Positions 38,769-49,266 of a stretch of 64,000 nucleotides of DNA are shown one piece after another. Every line of letters starts with the position of its first letter. Positions within the stretch are counted from its first letter, which is position 1. The position numbers and the translations under genes were made by a program. The notes below the pieces were generated by a model. The model searched no databases, was not told the DNA's origin, and saw only the letters and a program-made list of their open reading frames with translations. Location of the stretch: positions 9,493,001-9,557,000 of the forward strand of contig NC_045148.1 in assembly GCF_008831285.2 (NCBI RefSeq). Reading direction: 5' to 3'. The stretch comes from Nymphaea colorata (lineage: Eukaryota > Streptophyta > Magnoliopsida > Nymphaeales > Nymphaeaceae).

Positions 38769-38822
38769 TAGAAAGGAGGAGAGAGAGTTGCGAATGTAAG
38801 TATTAAGCATGCACGGGTTTGG

Positions 38823-40248
38823 ACTTTGGAACCGAATACGTTGGGAGTTGATCAAAAGCAAGTAGGGTACAGCTAACACAAGAAACTCCACATACATGGG
38901 ATTACAGGTATGAACCATTAATGTCTTTTTTTTTATAAGTTTCGAGAATTTAAATTAAATAAACCTCTGGTTCATGCCACACGTTACGCTTTAACTATTG
39001 TCAAAAGTGTTTTGAAGATTGCATTTTCATTTAAAGTTACTTGCATTTAAAGTTTTTCCTTCAAAACCAAATGTTTGAGATGTTGGGATGCTCTATCAAG
39101 ATTACGTCTAAGAAAACCCAGTTTTGACAAAACCTGTTTTTATAACTGGGATTGAAAAACTTACCATTATCTTCACAGAAAATCTGTTTTGGGCTGCCTG
39201 TTACTTAACAAACAAACAAGTTTTCAAAACTTATTAAAAGAGTTGGTTTTTTATAAAACTAAGATTTCTCTGAGTGACAAACAAGTTTTCAAAACTTATT
39301 AATAGAATTGGTTTTTTATAAAACTAAGATTTCTCTGAGTTAGGTTGGCTCAGCAGCCCGACTAATTTAGTTCAAGAACCGAGCTTCTTTCTCCCTTGGA
39401 ATGCCCATTTTTGTCCAAGCGATGAATCAAAAGTAGGGGCATTCTTGTCATTGCATATCAGACTCACTCTGGAGAGAGGCCTGCAGCGCAGGGAAGGAAC
39501 GGTGATGCCTTTTCAGCAAAGTACGTAAATACCCTTAATCCAAAGGCGAAATGATTAATCGGCCCTTTTAGGTCAGGTCACGTGATCCAAGATTTGAGAT
39601 TCATGGATCAGATCATCTTTTCATCTGGTCATAAATTCATAGCTTTTGCCATCTAAGCCTGAATTTAAAATCCTTGTTATTGAGATTCTTAGTTTGTTAA
39701 ATTGATAACCTCTCAAGACACCAATTTTTTTTTTTTTATAAAATTTCGGATTTAAGATCTGAACCCAAAGAAAGGTTTGAAGGAGAGCCCGACAAACACA
39801 TAAAAGTGTTCCGCTCAAACATGGTACCCTTATTAGGTCCGAGTCTATAACTAACAAATCCAATATAAGAAGAAGAACAACAAGGGTGTGACGAAAACCA
39901 TTAGATCCGAGTCTATAACTAACAAATCCGAGATATAAAAGGAAGAAAAGGGAAAGCTTTGGCTCTCGCCCTGAAAACCAACGGTGTGACTAAAACACAT
40001 TCGGTTCGGGTCATCGATATGTAGATCCGATCCGTATCTGTTTACTCGCGAGCAAAGCGAGGTGGGGTAAGGGCACGATTGTCATTTAAAAGGCCCTTCA
40101 TGCGCATGGTACCTGTACAGTACATTTTAATGTGATATGTAACAATGACATGGCAACTTTAAAAACGCTAAAGTCACCATTATTTTATATATATATATAT
40201 ATTCATGCACTATGCGTGGGGAACCTGCCACAAATGGCTCAACAAGCG
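38823..40248. other. Intergenic DNA with small tandem duplications
   Basis: Contains a 65-bp tandem duplication (39212-39276 / 39277-39341, ACAAACAAGTTTTCAAAACT unit start) and a roughly 66-bp one near 39840-39935 (CCGAGTCTATAACTAACAAA). 38850-38880 matches 30871-30902 in inverted orientation. A short (TA)n lies at 40187-40201. No gene recognised. Confidence 0.6.
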
Positions 40249-40863
40249 ACACTTTCCCATCCAATCCAAGTTCTTCCCCCTTTGTCTTTGAAAGTCTATT
40301 ATGGCCGACATTTCCAAACAAAACCCACCATTTCTCTTTATTTTTAAGCATGGGAGGGTGTCGGAGACTCTGCCATTCCCTCGGCCGCTACAGCAGCTGC
40401 CGCCATCGAAGCAGAGGATCCATCTTCCCCGGTTGGCCGCCTGAGGAGCCAGTACGAGATGGGGAGATGCGGAGTTCCGGTAGCGTCACCCATGCAGGAG
40501 AGAGAAGAGAGAATGCGAGTAAGGGTGGAGTGGGCGCAGGCAACGGAGCTGCGCCACCGGATTCGGCGCCTCCAGGAAGTAGCGCTACCTTACTCGCATT
40601 CTCTCTTCTCTCTCCTGCATGGGTGACGCTACCGGAACTCCGCATCTCCCCATCTCGTACTGGCTCCTCAGGCGGCCAACCGGGGAAGATGGATCCTCTG
40701 CTTCGATGGCGGCAGCTGCTGTAGCGGCCAAGGGAATGGCAGAGTCTCGGACACCCTCCCATGCTTAAAAATAAAGAGAAATGGTGGGTTTTGTTTGGAA
40801 ATGTCGGCCATAATAGACTTTCAAAGACAAAGGGGGAAGAACTTGGATTGGATGGGAAAGTGT
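40249..40863. repeat. Large inverted repeat (276-bp arms, 63-bp spacer)
   Basis: Left arm 40249-40524, right arm 40588-40863, spacer 40525-40587. The arms are nearly identical; I saw one mismatch (CTCGGCC left, CTTGGCC right). They are GC-richer than the flanks. A transcript would form a hairpin of about 276 bp. Open frames appear on both strands because the arms mirror each other; one frame through the spacer reads QEREERMRVRVEWAQATELR, possibly a captured coding fragment, but I cannot name the source. The right arm ends on the exact base where duplicated block A' begins. Confidence 0.95.
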
Positions 40864-41002
40864 GGTTGTGAATGCTGACGGTGCATCCACGGCAAGGCTT
40901 GTTCACCCTTGAAAACAAGTATGGGTGGAGTACAACCTTATGCCCATTTGTGCTGGTAGCAATTGTGTCTGCTGACATGCAAGTTTTTTGCTCCTTCAAC
41001 AG

Positions 41003-41466
41003 TTACAAAAGCTAGAACAAGAAACAGTGCGTTGGTGCCGGGAGATCTTAAGAAATAGTCCTACGGCTCTTCGAGTTTGTAAAGCTTCTCTTAATGCTGT
41101 GGATGATGGGCATGCTGGCTTGCAGGTAACAATTATGAATCTTTTAATGTTTTTCTGTTATTTTTATTTGTGTTTGAAGTTTTTCGACCGTTTAACATTT
41201 TAGTATCATGTGCATTTGGTTCAGATTTTAGATGTGCCAATTTTTTTTCTTCTCTCCACTTTCTGGCTAGTTAAGCAGCCATGGCGGCTATAATCCTCTG
41301 CAGAATTCCTTTTTTTGGTGGATATTACTAATTCAGCTGTCTGAAACAGGAATTGGCTGGCGACACTACCTTGATATTCTACGGTAAAGATGAAGCAAAT
41401 GAGGGAAGGTCTGCGTACATGCAGCGAAGGCGACCAGATTTTTCACGGTTTCCAAGGCTGCCATAG
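41003..41466 (+). pseudogene. MenB exons 8-9, duplicated fragment
   Basis: Exon 8 copy 41003-41125 and exon 9 copy 41350-41466 keep open frames, splice sites and the stop TAG, with few changes (E256Q-type [14 protein letters not shown] to GKDEANEG). Exons 1-7 are absent; upstream is the inverted repeat. It cannot encode the crotonase active site. The coding parts show no decay, suggesting a recent origin. Confidence 0.93.
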
Positions 41467-43148
41467 CAAAGTATGCTCATCCCTCGCTCCCTTTCTCTCC
41501 CTTTCTCTCTTTGTATGAACGAGATTGAGCAGTGTTCAAACCACTGATCATATCAGGGATAAATATGACGAACAGAACGGCAGTGCTTGGTCAAGGTTTG
41601 TATGTGCCAACTTCAAGCATGATTAGATATTGATCGACAAGTTTTCTGTTCACGGCAATGTTCAGATAGAAACACTGTGGAGACTTGCTAATAGAGCTCA
41701 ACGTTGACACTCTTCTATTTCTTGGTTCTGTCTGGTGCTTCAGCAACTTGCGAATGTGTGTTTGATGCATAAGACACACGGCCCATACAAACACGTGTTG
41801 TCTGATGTCGTCGCTGAAAGTTAATATAATAGAAAACTTATTACATTAGTCTTTTCTAGACATAACCAAAAGCCACGAAGATGTTGACGGAAGCAGCAGG
41901 TCAGTTCATATAATCCTGAGATTGCCATAAACATGTTCATGTTCTTGTTGTTAGTTGAGAGTTAATCTGTCAAAAGGTTCCGGCTTTACCATGGTTGGTG
42001 GATCATGTAGGTTTACATATGTAATTCCTAATTAGAAAGTGTAGAGCAGTGAATCATTTATTCTTTTACTGCGAATCCTCCCCGTCCATGTATAGAAATT
42101 GGTAGAAACGAGATTCCTTTAACCATCAAAACCTGCACCCCTTCAGCTTCCACCGATTATTGATGAAGCAATCTCTAGCATCCAGCCATCATGCTCCAAA
42201 ATCGGGCTCGAAAGCATTGAAGTAATTTTCATATGATTCGACGACGCGAGTTCTGGAGCACCTTCTTAGACTCTCGACTAGGTTTGATAAAGTCCCTGTG
42301 AACTGCCATATTCCGAAATGACGCAAATTTTCCACATGACCACATTTAAACCAGAGTAGCAGACACAAGTTGAACTATTTGCAATAGAATCGCCTCCTGA
42401 TCCACCATTGAATCTCCGAAACAAAGCCTCCTGAAGAAGTTCAATAGACTCCAAACCAGGAAACAGCATGCAACTAATGACCCACAACAAGTATAAATAA
42501 AAGGAATATGTAGCTGGTTTTCCTGCATTTTACAAGAAAAGGGCACAAGGCCAACCTAAAGAAATTCCAACCATTTGAAACCTAGCCACATTATACACAT
42601 TGAGCATAGGATATTTATTGAAAACAATACCTGATTCAAATCTGAATCTGGATCCGATCAATATTTACCTAAATTAGAATCCAAATCCAATTGTATATCA
42701 TTACTTATATCCAAATTCAATCCTAATTCTTAATTGGTTATCAATTTTTTTTTTCTTATCAGACTTTTTGTATGTGGTTCAATCGGATATCGGATCTAAC
42801 TCCAATCTATTGACATCCCTACTCTCCCTACTCCTAAGGATGATGTTGTCTTGGATAACTTCATGGAAGGGAGACACAAATTGTAGTCATTTTTCGCCCA
42901 CAAAGAATAATGCCTTGTAAGTCAATTGCGTGGTGGATTCAAAACCATTTGTAGAGCAAATTTGATTGCCTCATTGAGTTCACTTTCACCTTATCAGAGT
43001 AGTGAACCAAAAGAACGAAGTGATAAGGCAAGGTATTTCCTCACCGTCGTTCAAATGCTTTTCACACAGTGAAGATAATCTTTACATACCTTGTAAGAAA
43101 TTAGAGTTTTTGCAAGAGACAAAGAAATTAAGACTTGGGCTGTTGCAA

Positions 43149-44530
43149 ATTCCTTTTGTGAAAAATTTAGTTGAGGGGCATTAACAAATTCCAAGTACTT
43201 TATAGAGTGTTTTATTTTACAAATTCAAAAGTTCACCTCTGGTCCTAATTGCAAATATTCCAACAATTAGAAGTAGGCAATGCTATGTCACGCAGACTCT
43301 TCAAAAAAGGGGCTGCACCCGTGTCGACACGACGCTAGCGCTGGTAGTGATACAGATGTATCTCTGACATGCACCCAACCGCGTCCTTTCTTATGTAAGT
43401 TCAAAATATTTCTCATTCATTTTTTTTCTTCTCCATGTCTCTTTTTTTTAGTAATAAAAGTAAAAAGAAATGATAAATTAAGCTAAGAAACAAACTAAAA
43501 TTATATATATTATGAATACGTATATTTTTATATATAATAAATATATTATATTTATACACCCTTGCCGCACCCTGGAACCTAATTTTTTTGAGATACGCCG
43601 CACCAGCACCTGCACTCATGTGACATAGAGGAAATGAGATCCATTTTTTCCATTTAAATGCAACAGTGCCAAATAGGGCGTAGCAAAAAGCTGCTGGCAA
43701 TATCGTGACCAACAATAAAGCAGCTGGTAAGGAGGTTTTTGTTAATTTTTTCTTTGCAGCCCCTTTTCTATTTTCTGTTCATGTTGCTTTGCTCCTCTTC
43801 TTTTGCCTGTTAATATGATTTTTGAGATGCTCTTATGGTAGTTAGCCAATTGATTCAGTCTTTCAAGTTCTGATTACGAGCTTGTTTTTGGTGATTCCTT
43901 CGTTCTCATTTCACTAATCATTTTCACCGTTATGCAGAAACAATTCTGGCACCATTTTTATAGGAATGTTGTGTATTTTGTTTTTAATATTTTGGAGCAT
44001 CAAGAATTTTTGAGGTTCTCTTGAAAAAAAAAAAAAAACAAGAACATTCGTCAATGGCACGAGAAATACTTCCTGAGCATAACGAGTCGAACTCGAGCTG
44101 ATGTTGTCAAGCTTGACTTGAGCTCGAGCGAGCAATCCAAGAGTCGAGTCGAGCCGAGCCCGAGCTCGACTCGGCTTGTGTGCAGAACTAGGTGTGCATT
44201 TAAAATGGCCAGTTTTGGCTTGATTTAGGCACTGTGTAGGGGAGGCACCAATTTCTTATTATAGAAGGACATCCATTTACCTCGGCTGTCTACAACTTCT
44301 TAACAATATCAAATCGCCTGCCATCCATGATCCACAGTCTCATCTAAATCTGTTTAGTGTGTATCTCCCTTTATCGGTGATTGATATTGCTCCAAACAAC
44401 GAGGGCTTTATAATAGTCTCATTAGTTAACAGTGTTGCTAAGTTCAGATGGAAAAGATGTTTCGATCGAGAAACCTTTTTCCCTTAACGTTAGACTCAAT
44501 GTAATGTTAGAGCAAAGGTTTCTAAAAGTT
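43149..44530. other. 1.38-kb segment present only in block A'
   Basis: Bounded on both sides by sequence contiguous in block A (29676-29688). It includes an AT-rich part and a GAGCTCGAG/GAGTCGAG-rich part at 44085-44190 related to 47220-47545. No coding family seen. It could be an insertion here or a deletion in the proximal copy. Confidence 0.6.
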
Positions 44531-44604
44531 ATAAAAAAAGAAATTGTGCATCAGTCATGTGAGGTGCATCCATCAGGTTATTTGTCCCTCACACTCTTTA
44601 TTTG

Positions 44605-44800
44605 ATCGAAACAGGTTATACGCATCTCTTTGGTTCACAAAAAATTGTACATCAAACAGGTTATATGCATCTCTTTGGTTCACAAAACATTGTACATCAA
44701 ACAGGTTATATGCATCTCTTTGGTTTACAAAAAATTGTACATCAAATAGGTTATATGCATCTTTTTGGTTCATAAAAAAAAAAATTTGTACGTCAGGGTG
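44605..44800. repeat. About 45-bp minisatellite, four units
   Basis: Distal counterpart of 29755-29905 with one more unit (GGTTATATGCATCTCTTTGG repeated). Confidence 0.88.
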
Positions 44801-45144
44801 TGTAACGGCGAGAGTACCTTTGGTCCTTTTCATAAGGATAAAGAAAAGGCAATGAAAAGCTAAAGGAAAGGACACATGGTTCTGTTTCGATTAGGCAGGT
44901 GATCAATCACTCTCATCTCTGTGGAATTGAGATGAAAGTTATGGAAGTTTATAACAGGATTAGGGAGGATCGACCAGTGAAAGAATGGCGGAAAGCTCCC
45001 TGGTACTCACATGCTATACCTCGGGCTAGATGGTGTTGTCTTTTACCTCTAGAAATTAGGTTATTGACTCAAGATAGACTGATGCACCTTGGTATCCCTA
45101 TGATCAGCAGGTGTACGTTATGTGAAAGGAAGTGGCTCTAAAAA

Positions 45145-45440
45145 AACACTTATTACTGACGGTAACAAACCGTTGGTAAAAGTCTGAACACCGTCAATGA
45201 TAGTTTCATTGAACTCGTTAGAGTAGACAACGTGGCCGATATATTCACTGTAGAGTGAACAGGACCGTTAGTAAATCGTACACCTCCACCGATAGTGTCA
45301 TCAATCGTTAGTGAAATTCCATTGTTTATTGACGGAATAGACAGTCAGTAAAAATGTGATTTTTAATAACAACATACGTAACCGTTCATAAATGGTTGGA
45401 CAATTACTGATGGATCTGTTGGTAATTATATTTACACCAC
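45145..45440. mobile_element. CACTA-like terminal fragment, distal copy
   Basis: Copy of 30290-30600: ACACTTATTACTGACGG start, then CCGTTAG, CCGTCAATG and ATTGACGG words in both orientations. Carried along with the block duplication rather than inserted independently. Confidence 0.45.
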
Positions 45441-45675
45441 ATGTTTGAACCATCAATTCGTTGGTTGTGCTTTTTGATTTCCTTGAGAAAATCTGTTGCA
45501 AGTAAATTAAATTCAATGTGAAGTTGCCATTTTGTGCACCTCCATGATCCTTTCTCTTGGTTGAGGAAGAACTTTGCTTCTATTGGGTGAAGAAATGCTG
45601 ACGTATGTTTTTTTCTTTTGATTCTGGAAGGAAAGGAATGAGAGAATCCATAGTAGAAAGAAGACCATCTATTCA

Positions 45676-45958
45676 GTTACATGCAAATCCATGTGGAAAG
45701 ATTTTCAATTCCTTGTGAATAATGAAATGGAAAGGGTTGGTGGTTCAGATCTGGCATTCGTCTAGATCCTAGACTTCGTTTGAGGTATGTTGATTATGTT
45801 TGTGAATGTATATGCTGGAACTATAGTGATTACCAGAGAGTGGTCATTTGCAGGAGATCAATGAATAAGGTGATTCATTATGCAGTTAATTCGTTAGCTT
45901 GGTCTGCGGACGAATGCTTTCATTTCATTTTGAATCAATCGCCCTCTCCAACAGCTTC

Positions 45959-46010
<52 letters not shown>

Positions 46011-46433
46011 TGTTATTGCTCCCGTCTTGTGGAGAGATCATTTCATGAGAGATATTAGAGATAGAAAGGCTGTGGTTGCAAAAATGGAGAGATCCTCATT
46101 TGCGTATAAAACATGAAAAACAAGTCAATCGTATAAAACGTGAAAAAAACGTGCTCTTTTAAAAAAGCCAAAAAAACATGAAAAACACATATAACATGCA
46201 TTTTTTTTGTGTTTTTTTATATTTGTATTAATTTTTATTTTTTTATAATTTTCAGGATTTATTAAATGTGTTAAATTTTTTAAAATTCACCGAGATTTTT
46301 CCAAGATATACAATTTTGCCGTATTATACCCGAGAAATTCCTTGCCGTATAGTACCCATACACGCTTTTTGTGACAATGGTTTGGAAAAAGACCCGAACA
46401 CCATCTTGGGCATCTCCACATTCTCTCTACGTT
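45676..46433. other. Intergenic DNA with (TTA)n microsatellite
   Basis: A (TTA)n run of about 50 bp at 45961-46011. The frame at 45780-46058 is mostly the microsatellite; its first half does not match a family that I can defend. Confidence 0.5.
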
Positions 46434-47075
46434 TAGGTCTTAGTCAGGACCTGGATAGGAGATAGTATACTCGTCAATTAGAGCGTTGCACTCCCACTGT
46501 TTATAGTTCAGAAGAGTAGCATCCGTGAAAATCGAACAAGCGACCCACTTCAAGCATTCGCCTATGTGACTAGTTATGCTATGCCCCTTTGAAACATAAA
46601 CAGTTTGACCAATTGGTAGTACATCAACAAAAACATGTTTAAGTTGTTAATTTCCTTCATTTAACTGCCGTTTCTTATACAATTTAAGCGGTTAAGTAAA
46701 ACAAATCTAAAGTTGAGCATGTTTGCTGAACTTTTGGAAAACGAAGAAGGGCCTTGGGCTGCGTCAGGACCTAGATAAGATAAAGTATGCTCATCATCTA
46801 GAGTGTCACACTCTCATCATTTACGGTTAAAGAGAATAGCATCTATGAAAATCAAATGGGCAACCCACTTTCACACATTTGCCTGCCTGATGCTATGCCC
46901 CTTTGAGGCATAGAGGGTTTGATTGATTGGTATTACAGCAAGAAAAGCATGTTTAAGTCATTAATTTCCTTAATTTAACTGCCTGTTTCTTATGCAATTT
47001 AAGGGGTTAAGTAAAACAAATCGGACAAGTTGAGCATGTTTGCTGAACTTTTGGAAAAAGAAAAAGGCCCTTCTG
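46434..47075 (-). repeat. Tandem duplication (320-bp period) containing a tRNA-derived SINE-like unit
   Basis: Unit 1 46444-46763, unit 2 46764-47075 (TCAGGACCT at each start, AGTTGAGCATGTTTGCTGAA near each end). On the minus strand of each unit, GGGGCATAGCATAACTAG is followed 31 bases later by GTTCGATTTTC (about 46525-46595). Spacing and sequence fit tRNA-type pol III A and B boxes, the promoter of tRNA-derived SINEs. In unit 2 both boxes are more decayed. Not a functional tRNA gene. Confidence 0.6.
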
Positions 47076-48529
47076 TAAGCTGAACTGGTTGCTTTCAGCT
47101 GCTGAGTTGCCCCTTACCCAGTTTCCATTTGTTACAATTTGTTTGATTTGTCTTCTTGGTTCATCTGTTCTTCTTATATAGTAGCAGGTAGGGCTGAACA
47201 ACAAGTTAGAATCTGGGCTCGACGAACTCACTCAACCGGTTATCGATTTTAACTTAGATTGAGCTGTTAACAGAGTCGAGTTCAAGTTACAGGAACTCAA
47301 CTCGGCTTGGCCGTAACGAGTTTAGGAAATTATGCTAAAATTTTTCAGAATTTTACTACACAGCCAGCTGTTGGCGTGAGTCTTTCAGTCTGTCGAGCTT
47401 AAAAATTGTCAAGTTGGATTTTGACTTGGTTTATCAGGTCCAGCTCGAGCTGACCATTGTGAAGCTTTGAATTGAGCTCGAGGCAAGTGATCGAAGAGTT
47501 GAGTGGTGCTCATGAGCTCAACTCGACTAGTGTTTAGAATTACCAGCAGGGTTGTTGCGAGAAAAAAAAAAAAACACCTCACTTCTCTCCTTTATTTTCC
47601 TTAATTTGTTGATTTAGCTCCCTTTGGCCCCTCTATACAAAGTGCTTAGCTCTTTTAATGAGCAGGGCTCATGTTAAATGTTTGAAATGTTTACACCTCA
47701 TGTTCTAGCACTTGAAGAAGTTAATTTGATAAAATTAACTTCGTTTTTTCAATTGAAGTTGAAAAATTATGTCCAAGATTTCTGCCTTGGATGTTAAATT
47801 GTCTGCCTCTTAAATTTAGTAAAGCTAAGTTAAACCATTGGCCACTGCGATATATTAGAAACACATATATAGTGTTTTCACTAGCTCGTAATTAAACAAA
47901 CCTAATTACCTTTACTTTTCTTCTTTGCTTGAAATCATCTAATAAAGTACATGCGAGCAAGGCAAATTGAATACTCGACATTGAACTCAATGCTCGGGAG
48001 ATTAAATGACAAAAATATCCCTAACTGAATAGTTAGGACAAGACAAGTGGGTTCGAGCAAGCAACATATTTTCTTGTTAGATCTTCCTAAGTCAAGAGAT
48101 TTGATTACGTAATAAAATCGAACATTTAGTACATTGGGTGGGTCTTAAATCAAGCTCACATTATTGTGCTTTTGTTAAGTTTCGATTCCACACTATTGCA
48201 GTCTTCCTTGCTAATTCAAAAAGTTCTACAATAACAATATCAATATGCTCTTCTTAGGGGTTTATCTCAACTTATATCAGCAGTTCAAGAGTTTGAAATA
48301 TGTCATTTCTTCTATAGACAAATCTAAAAATCACTAGAACAATATTCTATTGCCTTTATAAAAACATTAAAAGTCTAAAATATACATGCCTTTATAAAAA
48401 AAAACTTTAAAATACTCCAGCTTTTTTTTAGTGTATATTTCTCTCCCAAAAAATAGACAAATTATATGTATATATATAATCATTAACCGTGACCTACCTT
48501 GATTGCTGATAGTTTGTTGAAAGGTGGCC
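47076..48529. other. Intergenic DNA, GAGCTCGAG-rich repeat and presumptive desulfhydrase promoter
   Basis: 47190-47560 holds the dispersed repeat also seen at 44085-44190 (AGCTCGAGCTGA, TTGAGCTCGAGG, CTCAACTCGACTAGTGT). A TATA-rich stretch at about 48465-48480 lies 50-65 bases before the ATG at 48530 and could have been the pseudogene's promoter. Confidence 0.5.
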
Positions 48530-48969
48530 ATGGAGGAACTGGTACATGAGAACGGCTCCGGCAACCACGGCGTCCCCAGGAAGAAGCCGAAGCTCTCCAA
48601 GAAAAAGAACAAAATAGTCCGCCAAGAATTCGCGCACCATGATCCCAACTTCACCCGCTTGAACAACAGCAGCTTCGGCTGCTGCCCCGCCACGGTACTC
48701 GCCGACCTGCGCCTGTGGCACTACCAATTCCTCAGCCAGCCCAACCGGTTCTACCATGGCCCTTTCCAGGACGGCATCCGTCGATCACGGGAGGCCATCG
48801 CCTCCTTGGTCAACACCTCCCACCCAGACAAGTTTGCCCTGGCCGACAACGTCACCACCGCGGCTGCCGTCGTCCTCCACCACATCGCCCGCTCCTTCTC
48901 CGACCGCACCTTCCCAAAAGGAGACTCCGTCATCTTGCTCCACTACGCCTAAGGTGCCGTCAAGCAGTC

Positions 48970-49266
48970 TGCGAAATTCCTTCATGGAGAAGGTGAGAGA
49001 AGAGAGAGACGGGCAGGAATGGCGAGTTGAATGCTTTCCCCTTTCATTAAATGGTAATAAATATACAAAGGATTTACAACGTTTAGTTTTCAACGATAAC
49101 AAAAAAAAAGCCTAATTAAGGAGTGCTAAACAAGAAAGGGAAGAAGAGAGACGTGCTGTCTTGAACGTTGGAAAATCTAGTCGGTTGGCGTATGCCACTT
49201 CTTGGTTCAACGTTCAAGACAACAAAACAAAGCTTTACAATTTTCAATTTTATACTAAATTTAACA
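48970..49266 (-). repeat. Copia-1 3' LTR
   Basis: 297 bp, TG...CA ended, preceded in sense orientation by the polypurine tract TTTGAGAGGAA. It differs from the other LTR at roughly 17-18 positions by eye. Confidence 0.93.

Larger units (their letters stand above)
36494..38822. repeat. 36-bp direct repeats flanking the chimera and LINE
   Basis: GTTGC(A/G)AATGTAAGTATTAA, continuing GCATGCACGGGTTTGG, occurs at 36494-36529 and 38787-38822 with one mismatch. The repeats enclose the chimeric fragment and the truncated LINE. They may mark a duplication made during insertion or repair; 36 bp is long for a standard LINE target duplication. Confidence 0.85.
40863..45675 (+). repeat. Segmental duplication block A', distal copy
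   Basis: Copy of 27069-30828. Differences: deletion equivalent to 28814-29181 (junction near 42593, CC microhomology), a 24-bp deletion near 42660, about 75 extra bases near 42849-42925, and 1.38 kb extra at 43149-44530. Base identity is otherwise high by eye. Confidence 0.95.

Noticed and set aside
40212-40999. Open frames of 170 and 203 codons on opposite strands over the palindrome
   Set aside because: They are the same arm sequence read from both strands of an inverted repeat. No domain, splice context or codon pattern supports a protein.
45780-46058. 92-codon frame ending in polyisoleucine
   Set aside because: Half is the (TTA)n microsatellite; the rest only vaguely recalls LINE tails.
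46525-46600. Functional tRNA gene on the minus strand
   Set aside because: A/B-box spacing fits, but the stems do not pair as a cloverleaf and the unit is part of a longer tandem repeat; a tRNA-derived repeat is more likely.
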